DNA from: Tenodera sinensis
Taxonomy: Eukaryota > Arthropoda > Insecta > Mantodea > Mantidae
Length of the DNA stretch: 64,000 nt
Assembly: GCA_030765045.1 (NCBI GenBank)
Contig: CM060962.1
Span: 94,682,912 to 94,746,911 of the forward strand
Direction: 5' to 3'
This document shows, piece after piece, positions 21,771 through 33,178 of this stretch. Within the stretch, counting starts at the first letter, position 1; each line of letters opens with the position of its first letter. The notes beneath the pieces are model-generated. The model was not told the origin of the DNA. It worked only from the letters and a program-made list of their open reading frames with translations, and made no database searches. The position numbers were made by a program, and so were the translations under genes.

Positions 21771-21931
21771 AAGAGGTGGAATCAGGAATGAAAAATTCAA
21801 TGCCATACCCTGGTCGTACTGGCAAGTTGGCCATGGCAGCTTAGTGGTAAAGCAGCCGCTCGATAAGCGGAAGATCCGTGGTTCTAATCCCGGCTATGGC
21901 ATTGAATTCTTCAGTCCTGATTCCATCTCTT
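21771..21931 (+). repeat. tRNA-like core with inverted-repeat arms, copy 2
   Basis: Arms 21771-21806 and 21896-21931 are inverted repeats matching at 33 of 36 positions. Between them lies a tRNA-like sequence (about 21829-21900): acceptor-like strands GCCATGG and CTATGGC can pair fully, a D-arm-like segment GCTTAGTGGTAAAGC provides an A box, CCGC/GCGG can form an anticodon-like stem, and GTGGTTCTAATCCCGG is a degenerate B box. The loop lacks the usual T before the anticodon position, so a working tRNA is unlikely. It could be a foldback element that captured a tRNA-like sequence, or a SINE with palindromic ends. Confidence 0.7.
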
Positions 21932-22411
21932 AATTATTGCCCAAAATATTTACGTTATGTCATTTATATACTACTTAGTGCGTGGTTCACAAATTCCTTG
22001 CAATGCTTTAACTATGCAGCACTTAACTATCGATTAAAGTGATACTTAATGCTTTTCTTTTCTACTGTATTGTGGCAATGTAAATGTCTTCCATTTTAAA
22101 AATTAAGTAATCCTTAGCAGCCGGAGTACACATTAAAATTACGGGTTATGATAAGAGATTTTGTAGTTAATGTACATGATAATGTTGAGTAATATTTTAT
22201 ACCAAGAGAAAGGAACAAAATTGGTTCTGTCTAGCTGGATGGCAATAATGATGGTTGGTAGTTCGAGTAATAGAATATGCCGCATTTTTATTTATTGGTT
22301 GATTTATCCCTTACATTAGAATAAGTATAGTAAATTCTACCTTCCCATTCATGAACGATCTCATAGCATAATTATGAGCTGCTCAGCACCAATATAGGTA
22401 CGTATTCACTT
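21932..22411. other. No gene recognised
   Basis: AT-rich sequence without recognised content. Confidence 0.4.
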
Positions 22412-22745
22412 GGATGAAACACCACCACCGCCACCGCCACCATTATTATTATTAGTTATATGCAGAGTCTCAATATTTATATATCTTTCTGTGTCTAAAG
22501 AATCTTTGCTCCACTCATCGCTATCTATCCATTTGATTTCTTCCAGTCCTCCTGCTCTCATTCCAGTTCTTATTTCCCGCATCCATAAGTTTGCAGCTAT
22601 TCCTTTTCTTCTTTTTCCAGGTGGACTCCATTCCAAGATCTTTCTCGGTAATCTATATTCATTCATTCTTCTAATATGTCCGTACCAATTCAGCTGCTTA
22701 TATTTTACATATCTAATATGGAGCCCTTACTATTCAATTTTTCTC
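22412..22745 (-). pseudogene. LINE 3' end, polymerase C-terminus
   Basis: The minus strand encodes 'WYGHIRRMNEYRLPRKILEW', then 'PPGKRRKGIAANLWMREI' and 'MRAGGLEEIKWIDSDEW'. This is the characteristic C-terminus of RTE/CR1-like LINE reverse transcriptases ('W.GH..RM...R.P...L.W.PPGRR.RGRP...W'). The frame stays open through this segment for about 86 codons. It ends in a (ATT)n plus GGTGGC simple-repeat stretch at 22420-22452, as expected for a LINE 3' tail. Everything upstream of about 22745 is missing, so it is 5'-truncated. Confidence 0.75.
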
Positions 22746-23684
22746 TTATAATATTATTTATTATTTTTTCCAATCTTTAACATCACCTTCTTAGCAAATC
22801 TATTTCCATCGAAATAAGTTTTGATGCTAAATTTTTGTTAAATTTCTATGTTCCAGCTCAATATGTGATAGTAGTTTTCACTATTGTGCTATACCTATAT
22901 TTGCAATTTATTCTTCCTGCTTGTATGTCTGTTCTACAGGATACTGTTTAGCAATAACGTTATAATTTTACCTTTATTGATTCTGTTCTTAATGTTACTT
23001 TCCTGTTTATCTTCTTTATAAACCCAATTTGAATTTCAAAGCAATCGGAGGAATTCGCCAAATGACCCCACGAAGCCTGTTTTTGCCACCTCTGGAATAA
23101 ACCATTATGCTTCGGTTTCCAGCCATGGATGTTTGGATTACTCCAGTCCATGTAATAGTATCGATGGCCGCTCAGTGTCATAAGAAATATTAGGAGTTAT
23201 AAAAGAAAGAAACTGGGGGAAATGTGGTGCTGACCGCGTATTCCTGTATAGCTTGGATGATCTATGTGAGCGTGAGTTTAGTGGTAAGTATGGCCGGCCA
23301 TTGCTACATCTAGGAAGTTCTAGCTCATAGACAACCACTACTAAAAGCACGGACGAATTAGAAACTCAATGCTTATGTTTCATATGATTTTAAGTAGTGT
23401 TACGTAGTCACATAGGTAATGAGCATAGTTGTAGTTATAATAGCCACAGGCAAACGCATCGGAAGTCCTGGTGTAAAAAAGTAAAAATTAATGCTGAAGT
23501 TCAGGAACCCTTTGTTTAGTGTTAAGTATATTTTAGCAATTAAGTGAGAGTAAATGAAAGGAGTAATGAAATTCGAATAAGTCCCTGGTTGTTGAATTTG
23601 AGGGGAGATTGAAGTCACCACCCATGTTAAATTTGATAAATTAAAGAGTCATATCTCAGACGTCATAAGATACTGACTAAAAAT

Positions 23685-23688
<4 letters not shown>
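22746..23688. other. No gene recognised
   Basis: No clear coding or terminal-repeat signal. Short minus-strand frames near 22960-23350 are unrecognised. Confidence 0.35.

Positions 23689-23744
<56 letters not shown>
23689..23744. repeat. GT dinucleotide microsatellite
   Basis: Uninterrupted (GT)28-like tract, likely polymorphic. Confidence 0.95.
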
Positions 23745-23745
<1 letters not shown>

Positions 23746-23821
23746 CTTTCTAAGCTCACTGATCCACTTTTTATCCAATAAGTATGTTTATAAAACAACC
23801 TGTCATTTTCTTAGTTATGAA

Positions 23822-24763
23822 TAAAGGCCGGAGAGATGTGCGGTCGCATGCGACACAGGTTAGCTGGACGCAGAGTATGAAGGACGTCAGAAGTACAGCA
23901 CGGCCATCAAATGTGCAAACAACTGCCGGAGCCGAAAACAACGTAACGTAGTACTCTGTGAACTAGTGAAGCATTGCCTTGCAAGTGTATGCAGGCGCCA
24001 ATAATTACCAAATGGGGTACTTGGATAGAGGCCATCACGTATTATGCGGTGCATTACAATGAAATTGTAAATGTTATTAGCGCTCTATGCGACGCAGATT
24101 CATCTGCTATTGTAACTGCAGAGTCTCAGTTATTGCATGAACTATCTAAAAGTGTTTAATTCATATCCAACAATTTTGCAGTGTTGCCCAAAGCTATTAA
24201 TCAATTAGAAAAAATCGGGTTTGGAAATGTCCAAAGCATAAGCATAATAGAAGACTTAGCTAATTCAATTAATAGGATACCTCCTGTGCCAGGTATCGAA
24301 AAGGTGAAAGCTAAATTCCAGAAAGTCGTGAACAAAAATATTGGTTATCAAGCTAAGTGTGAAATTTTGAAAATCAGTAAGAAGGAAAACACGCCACACG
24401 ACAGAGTGGAATGCTTTACATTTGCACCTCTAATATGGTGAGACGTAGAAAGAAGTTTTTTAGTGTTTAAAAACTGCTTCAGTGATAGGCGTCGAAATTG
24501 CACATTTAATAATTTACGAACGTACATTGTAACCCAGTGTAATGCACTCTGTGACGATATTGTAGTTAACAAATCGCAGTATACATAAGCGTTTAAGTGC
24601 AATTCCAGAATGCATAGTTCATTATGCTTGTAGGTTGTGCTGCAGTAAGATGGTTTTCATGGTCAAGCTGTACTTAACTGTAGTTGTTTACATGCGCGAG
24701 TGTTAACACTGAAGTCCATGTGCAGTGTACCTCTGGAAAAAACACACACGCCTCCGGCCTTTA
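23822..24763 (+). mobile_element. hAT DNA transposon, internally deleted
   Basis: The ends are perfect 12-bp inverted repeats, TAAAGGCCGGAG at 23822-23833 and its complement at 24752-24763, with partial similarity continuing inward. The element is flanked by a perfect 8-bp duplication GTTATGAA (23814-23821 and 24764-24771), the hallmark of hAT insertions. At 942 bp it is far shorter than an autonomous hAT element, and it carries only the C-terminal part of a transposase. It would have been mobilised by an enzyme supplied in trans. Confidence 0.9.
23974..24590 (+). pseudogene. hAT transposase C-terminal fragment
   Basis: One reading frame of about 205 codons is interrupted only by a TAA at 24157-24159 and a TGA at 24439-24441. 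It contains 'PIITKWGTWIEAITYYAVHY', then 'FAVLPKAINQLE', and at the end 'APLIW', stop, 'DVERSFLVFKNCFSDRR' and 'NNLRTYIV'. The last part matches the hAT dimerisation region ('PLTSVDVERSFS.YK..LSDRR'). The zinc-finger BED domain and the catalytic half are absent. The surrounding inverted repeats and 8-bp duplication agree with the family. The two stops show it is no longer translated as a unit. Confidence 0.8.
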
Positions 24764-24771
24764 GTTATGAA

Positions 24772-25077
24772 GTGTTTTGATTTATATCTATCACAGAAAT
24801 TATTTTAAGAAAAATAACGAACCATGTTATTAACACAAAAATAGTTCCACATCAGTACTTAGGGCTTGTCCTCATTAACATAAAAGTTAATTTAGCTACT
24901 TTCAATAATTTCCGAGACAGGCATTTATACCAGAAGATGTTATTTATAGACAAGCCTATAAGCACACAGGAGGGTAATTAGGTAAAGAAAAAAGAAAAAA
25001 AGAAAAAAAAAAGAAAGAAAAAAAAAAGTCAATTACTAGAACATTTCTTCTGATAAACTATAGGCTAGGGTTCATCT
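24772..25077. other. No gene; A-rich tract
   Basis: AAAAAG-type low-complexity run at about 24986-25027. Nothing else recognised. Confidence 0.5.
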
Positions 25078-25087
25078 CTTTGTCCCA

Positions 25088-25573
25088 CACACGTGCTGCG
25101 TACCATTTTCCGTCTCGCACGTTCTGCACGATTGTCCGTGATATGCTAGGGAGCGCCAATCCCTTGGCCTGGGTTTTATTCTGCGATCAATTCTAGGTGA
25201 CGACCTAGTAACCGTAGACAAGTTGCTGGGGTTCGTCGCCGAGATAGGGCTCGAGAAACAACTAACTTGTGTTTTATTCTACGACTTGGTTTTACCATTT
25301 TAGAATATTAATTCTCATTTGTATTGTTTTAGCACTTGTTTTTAGTGTTTTAACTCTTTACAGTTTTAGCATTCATTTTTTAACGTTTTAACTGTTAACA
25401 TTCACTTTTTTTAGGTTTTAACTGTTTTACCGTTTCAATTTTGTGTTTTAGCTTTCACCTTTTAACTCCATGAGTTTGTGAGTGGTTTAGACTTTAAAAT
25501 TTGACTTCCGGCCCAAATTACCAAGTTGTTGACGGTTCCTTAAACTCCATTCACTCACTTACTCACTCACTCC
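25088..25573 (+). mobile_element. Candidate retroposon with 10-bp target duplication
   Basis: Flanked by CTTTGTCCCA at 25078-25087 and 25574-25583. The interior has a GC-balanced left part with a B-box-like GGGTTCGTCGCC region near 25229-25240, then a T-rich part with many GTTTTA/TTTTAAC motifs (about 25260-25480), and ends in an ACTC simple repeat (about 25552-25572). The combination of duplication plus short-repeat tail suggests target-primed insertion. Family unknown; the duplication could be coincidental. Confidence 0.35.
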
Positions 25574-25805
25574 CTTTGTCCCAAACCATATAGGACTTAG
25601 CTTTCTATTCCTGTGAAGTAATGCAGAATCCACAGCATGAAATTGTGCTTTTAAAAATAAGTGTTGCACCCACAATGATAAAACACACTAAAATAAATAG
25701 CAAATTTCAATTCATTAAAGTGTATGAAAAACTAAAAATGTTAAATATGTTTCCTTAAGTCTATTCTATATGCTTTGTGGGTACACTGTAGGAAGGGCTT
25801 TATCT

Positions 25806-25895
25806 GGGCAACTCACCCGAGTCGAGATTCGTACTTGGGCCCTCCAGATTGGAAGGTAGGTACCCTTATACCACTGAGAAGTTCCTAGAATTCAA
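25806..25895 (-). repeat. tRNA-like SINE head, minus strand
   Basis: The reverse complement has an A-box-like TCAGTGGTATAAGGGTACC and a B-box-like AAGTACGAATCTCGA at tRNA-like spacing. No body is recognised on its downstream (left) side. Confidence 0.45.
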
Positions 25896-26264
25896 TATAT
25901 ACTACAGAGCACACTGAACATGCTCATTTTTCATCATTAAAGCTTTCGGTGTAATTTGTTGCGGACACGTATTTCATTGCGTATGACAAACGGCTTCACA
26001 TGACGGAAACAGTTGAGGTTGACGCAATCCGCCTTGTCACGTGGGAATGGAGATTTCCATTCAGCATTCTCTTGCAGAAGTTTAAACCTACACAGCAGGA
26101 ATATTCCAGATGCCTCCTTCGTGAAACGTGAGTGTTACCAGCAGCAACGTAGGGAGCCTCAGTAGATTAAAAACATTTATTATACTTGCTGTTTATATCA
26201 TTTCTTCAATCAGTCGCTTCCAGATGCTCTCCATCACATTGTTTTTTTTTTTTTTAACTTCCCC
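25896..26264. other. No feature recognised
   Basis: No coding signal. A poly(T) run of about 15 at 26241-26255 precedes the next SINE-like element. Confidence 0.4.
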
Positions 26265-26700
26265 TCACTACGCGAGGTAGCGCAGACGGTTATCCGTGTG
26301 ACTTGCATTTGGTTTTAATTCCCGTGGCTTTTACGAATTTTCTCGGGTTGCTAGACGAAAGCGGAGAAGGTTAACTATACCCCCGAATTTCTTGTCCCTC
26401 CATTTCATTTCACTCCTCATTTCACTTGACCTTTCATCTGCTTGGTTACTTCAGGGTGTCAAATGTATGGCAGGAAAAAAGGATGCGTTCCATTATCTTC
26501 GTTCCCGGAACTGGTGGTCTCCGATTCCCGGGTCCTCCATGTGAAGTGCAAGCCTATAGGGGGAGGGCAGGCGGTTTTTAATGCTGCCACCGGGAAGCTT
26601 GAACCTGGAAAGGCGTAGAGACCCTGTCCTTTGCTCTGTCATGGCTCCAGATCCTCATCCTTTAGGCCCTTTAGGGTCTTGGAACAAAAGATCTACTGAA
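26265..26700 (+). repeat. SINE-like element
   Basis: Begins with a tRNA-like stretch (GCGAGGTAGCGCAGACGGTTA, shortened here to its A-box part, and GGTTTTAATTCCC as a weak B box), then a C/T-rich body resembling the 14858-15158 element (TTTCATTTCACTCC, GTCCTTTGCTC-like segments). No target duplication found. Boundaries are approximate. Confidence 0.4.
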
Positions 26701-26763
26701 AGTCCGACATGCTAAGTCCCCCACTGCACCTGGTCATATGTTAACCTATCCTCAAGTGATATT

Positions 26764-26994
26764 GTCGGTCTGGGTGGCTCAGTTGGTTAGACGCTGGCCT
26801 ACTGATCCCAAGGTCGCGGGTTCAAACCCGGCCCAGGCCGATGGTTTTTAAATGTGTTTAAAAACGACAGCTCCATGTCGGTAGATTTACTGGCATGTAA
26901 AAGAACTCCTGCGGGACGAAATTCCGGCACACCGGTGAAGCTGATGTGATCCTGGCAATTGACAGCGTCGTTAAATAACAAAATAATTCAAAAA
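26764..26994 (+). repeat. tRNA-derived SINE, family B, with 13-bp duplication
   Basis: Flanked by CTCAAGTGATATT at 26751-26763 and 26995-27007. The head GTCGGTCTGGGTGGCTCAG with B box GGGTTCAAACCC resembles a tRNA of the Ile type in layout but with altered stems. The body is ~150 bp, and the tail is a short A/T-rich run (TAACAAAATAATTCAAAAA). Nearly the same sequence occurs inverted at 18085-18310. Confidence 0.95.
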
Positions 26995-27250
26995 CTCAAG
27001 TGATATTACTTAATTTTTCCCTAACGCATTTACCTTAATACATCCTTATTTATACAAACCTGCACAGCTCTATTACGTCTCGTTTCTGCAGACTTGTTGG
27101 TCCACGTGCCTTATGGCTATCCGTGACTCACTTTCCCCACAGTGCAACAGGCATAACCTAGGCAGATTTTGGAAACGTTGGAAAGATGACCTGTGACTTG
27201 TATAGTCAGAAAGTAACTATCAAATATAGAGCCATAAAGGGCAAACAAAT

Positions 27251-27685
27251 GGAAACGGAGAGGGACACCTCACGCACCGCGACCTCCACACATACCTATT
27301 ATGGCTAACACCCCAGGAGAAAGGGACGAAGTGAGGGAGCCGCAGGATGCTACAAGGTTAGAGGCAGAGGGGCCACAGAGACGCGCGTAAGTCCCTAAGA
27401 AGAGGTTGTTCATCCCGACGCCAGGACCCGCCAAGCAGCCACCATTCTCCGGCACCCTCCACGAGAGGACAACGGCTGCAGAAGGCCACCAAGCGCCAAG
27501 AACAGCAGTTACAATGCGCAAGCATCCGTGCCATATGCCCGACAGCACCATACACCACGTGCCGAAAGCAACCTGAAAGGTAAGGAATTGATGGAAAGAA
27601 ATCGTGGCCTGAAATTAAGGGTGCGACCACGATAAACCCAAGTCAGAGTGCGCGGTCTTAGAGGATCGAACCCGGAACCGCATAT
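27251..27685 (-). repeat. tRNA-derived SINE, family C, second copy
   Basis: Same order of blocks as the 53.7-kb copy when read in plus orientation: GAGAGGGACACCTCACGCAC, CCACAGAGACGCGCG, CGCAAGCATCCGTGC, GGAAAGAAATCGTGG and a terminal B-box complement GGATCGAACCCGG. The sense strand is minus. It is about 435 bp, shorter than the 53.7-kb copy by internal gaps. Confidence 0.7.
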
Positions 27686-27935
27686 AGAATCATAAGTAAC
27701 CTTTTAAATAGTGAAAGAATCAATCAAATTAATCGAATAATTTCGGGAAGTGTCCTGCACACAATCCTATTACTAAATATATAAAGTTACGTAATTGATC
27801 TGGGGCATGAATATACTGATATCTGATTCATTATTTGTCAGGAATGAAGTGAGGGCATTTTGAATGCTTCTGTATTCTAACAACAAAAGCCATTGAAGTG
27901 CAAACACCAGCACTGGAAACTTCGAGAGACTGGAA

Positions 27936-28010
27936 TACCGACACGGGTAGCCAAGATCGTCAAGACACAGACTCGTGAACGGGAAGTCCGAGGTACACCT
28001 ATCAAGGATA
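27936..28010 (+). repeat. Isolated tRNA-like SINE head
   Basis: ACACGGGTAGCCAAGATCGT and the next ~25 bp closely follow the head of the degenerate family A copy at 608-798 (minus strand), so they share a subfamily. The body is not recognisable beyond about 28010. Confidence 0.5.
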
Positions 28011-29845
28011 TATGTTTTACACGATTTTTTTCATGCAGTACGTGATGGGACTATTCGAGCCCAGCTCTTTCAAAAAGCAGCAAAGAGTACCTACACCAAA
28101 CTATGGTTGAGCTTGTGCTTCACATGCCATCTCGTGAGGAATAGGCATTTACTGGTTCCAGTTTTCGACAGTTCACTTGTCACATGCATTCCTCCAGTCT
28201 TTGTGACGAATGGCACTAGCATATGTCATGTAACTTGTTTTAGAATCTGTTTCAACTACAGTAGGGTTGAAAAGTACTTTTAGTGCATTTCCATTGATAC
28301 ATGTTATTATACCACTTTTTCAGGCATTGTCCATAATCAAAGCACATATTAAGCAACGAAGCTATGCGTATGGATATTTAGTTAAATAAGCACCACGAAT
28401 GATCTATAATTAAATGATTATTCATCAAATTCAAGAGTTTTACTGCTATCGTTAAAATAAGATAATATATTCCTACGAAACTTTCAAACAAATGTTTATT
28501 AACTCAAAAGCTGTTGTTATCTATTAATTCTACGTATATACAATTACTGGGTGCACTACTGAAACAATGTTTATTTTAAAACTGCGCTTTGTTTTTTTGC
28601 AGATACAAATCCACTAACTTGAGAATTAATTTGGCCATCCCAGAACACTCTGATGCAAAACTAAGATATTTGAGAGAACCTTCATACTCTACAATACAAA
28701 TCTCAGTATAAGAATAAAACCAAACAGAGTTTGCTTTAAGGTAATTTCAAAAACACTTAATGCTTATTATTAAACCGATATTGTTATTTCCTTCACACGA
28801 CAATCCCCAAGCCCTTCTATACATCGTGAGACGGTTTCTACTCTAAGCCTTCAAAACCCAATGTAACATTCGGAGGCCTTGGAAGCCGATCCTCAGCTGT
28901 CAAAAAATAGTCTTGCATAAGAGACGCATCATTAGTTTACTACGGAAGTAATTGTAATTTTCGGTCAGAAGAAGCAACTCATATTACTATAGCCATTAGT
29001 ATTAATTACTATTATTTCTATTATTATTGTTATTGGAAGTAACCATATAAAGAATATAAAAGCCAGTGTGTGTACGTACATGCTGTAATTGTGGAGGATT
29101 GCAATTAAGTCTTATCAGAATTGATATTTGTTCGTTTTAAGCAGGCTGTTAGCTTTATGAACGTTTAGCAATTGCAGGAGTGTATTTGTAATGTAATTTC
29201 TTACCTTCCAAACACGGCAAACGTGTGGGAAGATCTCAATTATACGACTGGCAGGATTTTAAGGAAATCTTAGAAGTGTGGATTTTCTAGCTTCTTAGTT
29301 CACAACGGACTGCAGGGGATTTTCGTGATCACGATTTCGCTAGTTATCTGAAATCATGGGACGTACCAAAGGTGGGTAAATTGATTTAACTACGAGAAAA
29401 CTTTGGATACTTTTGGAATATCAATCAAAATTCGCAAATATCGCAGATGACACCGACAAATTTTGCGTCAAAAACCACCCATGCATACATCCGTTACGAA
29501 CCGTCACAATCGCTTCTTCCAATTTTATATTCTAACTGATGAACTACTGAATTTAATTTTAAGAAAATTGTTCACTTGTATCTCTACTCCGTACCGTAAT
29601 ATCATGCGAACGGCAACACTGAAAGTGAAGCAAGTAGACTGAGCCTTTCCCTTGCGTTTCGTCTCATTGTGCGTGCGAACAGAAGATGACAAACCAACTC
29701 GTTCGGAATACCATGCGGAATGGACTGAGAGCGCCACACTGTTCCAACTCCAATATACCCAACTCGCCCATATACATGAATTCAGTTGCGATGGAAGACG
29801 CGAATGGTAGAAATTAACGACCAAACTCGTACGATGGACAAGTCT
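28011..29845. other. No gene recognised
   Basis: 1.8 kb. A plus-strand frame of 102 codons (27975-28283) has no recognised domain. A short TTA/TTATT microsatellite lies at about 29000-29035. Confidence 0.35.
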
Positions 29846-30034
29846 AGCCTGCGATTCAGAACCCGATAGGGCCGTCTTCCTTGACCGTTTTCTCCAGGTA
29901 TCTGTGCCCTCATAACTGACAAATGCTTGGGAAGCACCTTCAACTTAGGTCTGGAACGTTTCCTTCCCAAATTATCATTTCATGTATCACCAGTGCTCCT
30001 GCCAGCGCCTGTGAAGTAATGGGCGTTGGATACC
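29846..30034 (+). repeat. SINE family A, highly degenerate copy
   Basis: 'CCGTTTTCTCCAGGTA' (29884-29899), 'TCATGTATCACCAGTG' (about 29979-29994) and 'GGGCGTTGGA' (30021-30030) occur in the same order as in the family A copy at 39153-39391. The head is barely recognisable. An old insertion. Confidence 0.5.
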
Positions 30035-30150
30035 ATTAATGAGAGAATGAGAGAGAGAAAGAGAGAGAGGGGAAATAAAGAGAAAGAGCGAAAGAGAGAG
30101 GGAAAGAGAGAGAACCAGAAGTAGAGGGAAAGAGAGAAAGAGAGAGAGAG
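30035..30150. repeat. GA-rich microsatellite
   Basis: Interrupted GAGAGA / AAGAGAG purine tract of about 115 bp. Confidence 0.9.
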
Positions 30151-31667
30151 ACATGTGGCAAAAACTGAACGGAAGTAGCTAGAAACCTGATGCTTCCATT
30201 CCGACCACAATGGTTTTGAATATTGTATACATTTCGAGCGGAACTTTTCTTGTACCTCGCAGATTGTTACAAACCAAAATTTGTAACTTTGCCAAATAAG
30301 TGGAAATGTTTTTAAAAATGTCAGAGTATAGTCCGTGATTTCAGAGTAGATAAAGAAATCCTTCATTGGGGGAATAATGGAAATCCCTAGGAATGCTCCG
30401 GTTCTAAGCATACGCACCATTAACTCTAACATGCAATCCCTTGTATAAATTGACAAAGGACATGGTGCAAGGGTGCTGATTAAAACAAAGTGTATATAAT
30501 CCTTCCTTTAATTCCAGCCTCTTTGTAACAGTGCAAGTTCACTGAATCGACTTCGAACACAACTCTGAGTTTGCTGTAACTTTCAAGCACACAAATCTTT
30601 CAATTTCGATGCTATTAATAGGTCTCTCATCAGTACTTTTACAAATTAATAACGTAGAACGTTTACCTGGGAACACTTATTTGGAGTCATTTCTTTAATA
30701 CATGGGTGTTTTTTTTTAACGTTGACTTTGCAGAACAATATTTTGATGCTAATGCTGATTTTTAAACCGATTTCTATTACAGGTACAATTCTAATGCAAA
30801 GTGTATTCTTATCCAGAAGTTTGATAAGAAAGAAACAGCAAAGCTTCCTATTAATAGAGCGAAAATACGAATCATTAACTCCGTTTCCTTCCTTTACTTC
30901 ATTGAATGGAGATAGTGAATGTTACGATTGAGTCAATCATTATAAAAACCTCGCTTCTAAATTGCTCTCTAGATTATAGAATTTGATTATAGAATTCCCA
31001 TAGTGTCGAAAGTCGTAATTTAATTTATCTTAAGCCTATTTTAAATTTCATAACAATTATACAATTGCTTTTTTGTATTTTCAGTTGATTTACGTATTTT
31101 ATCCCATTAAAACAGTTTTCTTAAATAGTAGGCATGATATTTAAGCAATTCAAACGATATTGAAATATTAACAAATAAAAATCTCGAAGTATTGCGTTTT
31201 CTCGGCTATGCATAAAACTTAACAGTTTTGTTTGTGTTTTGCTATAAACTTTTTCCCTGTTGGTTAACTTTAAGAGCCTGAGATAAAAGAGAACAGTTTG
31301 ATGATGTGATGAAGTTTTGCAACAAAAACAACTAAGAGCATTTTTAAGCTGTTTCCTGATTACCTCGTAACTCTCAACTTCCTGCATCCCCTGAGATTAA
31401 AAGTTGTTTGTAAATTTCCCCTCAGGTAAGTTAATTAATAGTGCAAGTTTTCCAAAGCCCGTTTTGCAAAGATTCCTCCTGGTCAAAGCAATGGCATACT
31501 GAGTATAGTGTAATGAAACTACATGATGGAAAATTACATTTTGTAACTACATTAATTACATTATTACCTTTCTCTAAGAGAACGGACAGCGGTGTTCTTT
31601 TTACTGACTTAAAAGTGGAGATTCTTCATTGCCCGTCTCAATATAGTCTCTCAATATAGCCTCCGTC
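30151..31667. other. No gene recognised
   Basis: AT-rich sequence. Several frames of 69-90 codons exist but none has a recognisable domain. Confidence 0.35.
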
Positions 31668-31688
31668 TCTCTCTCCTCCTCTCTTTCT

Positions 31689-31740
<52 letters not shown>
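31668..31740. repeat. CT dinucleotide microsatellite
   Basis: CTCTCT tract with a few interruptions in its first 20 bp and then a clean run of about 46 bp. Confidence 0.95.
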
Positions 31741-31743
<3 letters not shown>

Positions 31744-32694
31744 CGCTCTCAACTTACATATCATGTGAGGTTTACAAAAGTGACTATCAGATATTTTCCT
31801 CTTTTCCGGGTGCGTTGGTAAACATTAAAATATAGGTAAAGGATTAAACATAGTGGCTCTTGCTTAAGCTTGCAATGCGATCGGAACCATTTGACCCCTT
31901 GTGGTAATCAGTTTACATATGCAAATAATAACGGGAATATGCTGTAACTTCAGTTTAACCTATCTAGAATTTGTGAATAGCAAAACTTGTTAGAAGCAAT
32001 ATGTTTATAAACATTTTTTATGTAATAGTTAACTGAATAACTATCAGGATGTTTTGTTTAGCTTTTATATATTACGCCTTTTTAGAAATCCTTCACGGTG
32101 AAAATCATTAAAGTAACACAAAACTTATTTTCTAAGTACAGTATAAAATGCGTCATATACCAAATGTCATTAATATATGTAGTTTTGGTCATTGTAGGGC
32201 GAGTGAGTGCATGCGCAGACACATACAAACACACATTGAACACGCACGCGCACGCACACCATTCAATTTAAAAATGTTATTTTTGGCTTAAAGGAAGCTA
32301 ATTATCTATGTTAGTATCAATTATCGTTTCAAAATATCAAATGTTTAGAACTTTATTATAATTTAATTGTGCGTATAAATACCACACGAAACTCGCTTTA
32401 TTGGCATTTACGTTAGCGCCAGAGCTAAAACCCGCTGGTGTTAAGTAAATAGCATTAGATGTTTACTGCAGTTTACTGCAAACTTTCCGCAAGCGAGTTT
32501 GTCTTTGACGTCATTGCTGGTCGACGCGCGTTTTCTTCAAGGGTGCTGTTTTAATGTGCATAATGAGATATTTATCCGGGCAACGTGAATAACCTACAAG
32601 GACAAGACCGAGAGAGAAGAGCTAACGTCCTTACTCTCCATGTCTCTAATTTACTATACTATACAGTACTATGTATGAACAGAAGATATCTAAA
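31741..32694. other. No gene recognised
   Basis: AT-rich sequence without recognised content apart from a short CACGCACGCG patch near 32235-32258. Confidence 0.4.
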
Positions 32695-32707
32695 GGGTTA
32701 CATTGTC

Positions 32708-32929
32708 GTGTTGTAGTGTTTAACGCCCGCGTTTACTACTACGGCACCGCAGGCGGTGACACTGATGATACATGAAGATGGAGCACCGGTGGAATGAGAT
32801 GGCGGGGGAAACCGGAGTACCCGGAGAAAACCCGCCCTGACGCCGCTTCGTCCACCACGAATACCACATGCGGGTCCCTGGGATCGAACCCGGGCCGCCT
32901 AGGTGGTAGGCGAGCGCGCTAACCGCTCG
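32708..32929 (-). repeat. tRNA-derived SINE, family A, with 13-bp duplication
   Basis: Flanked by GGGTTACATTGTC at 32695-32707 and 32930-32942. The minus strand reads from a tRNA-like head (AGCGGTTAGCGCGCTCGCC, B box GGGTTCGATCCC) through the 'TTTTCTCCGGGTACTCCGG' core to a right terminus ending in AACACTACAACA. It is nearly identical to the plus-strand copy at 39153-39391, so the family was active recently. Confidence 0.95.
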
Positions 32930-33047
32930 GGGTTACATTGTCACGATTATATCAAAACGGTTAGGAGAAAGTTTTCTACATTCATTGCGTATGGGTAGAC
33001 TTAAGTCCCGGCATTAACTCCATTAGGTAGTATCCAAAACTGAATCT

Positions 33048-33142
33048 TGCATGAACGTTATTAATATTTTCGCTTATAACGGCGCATACATTTGTTGGAG
33101 TGCCGTTTTACGTCGAGGTTATCTGCAATTAAGCTTAATTTA

Positions 33143-33178
<36 letters not shown>

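Noticed and set aside
21829..21900. A functional tRNA gene
   Set aside because: The stems pair reasonably, but the anticodon loop lacks the usual T before the anticodon, the T-arm is poorly paired and the sequence is embedded in repeat arms.
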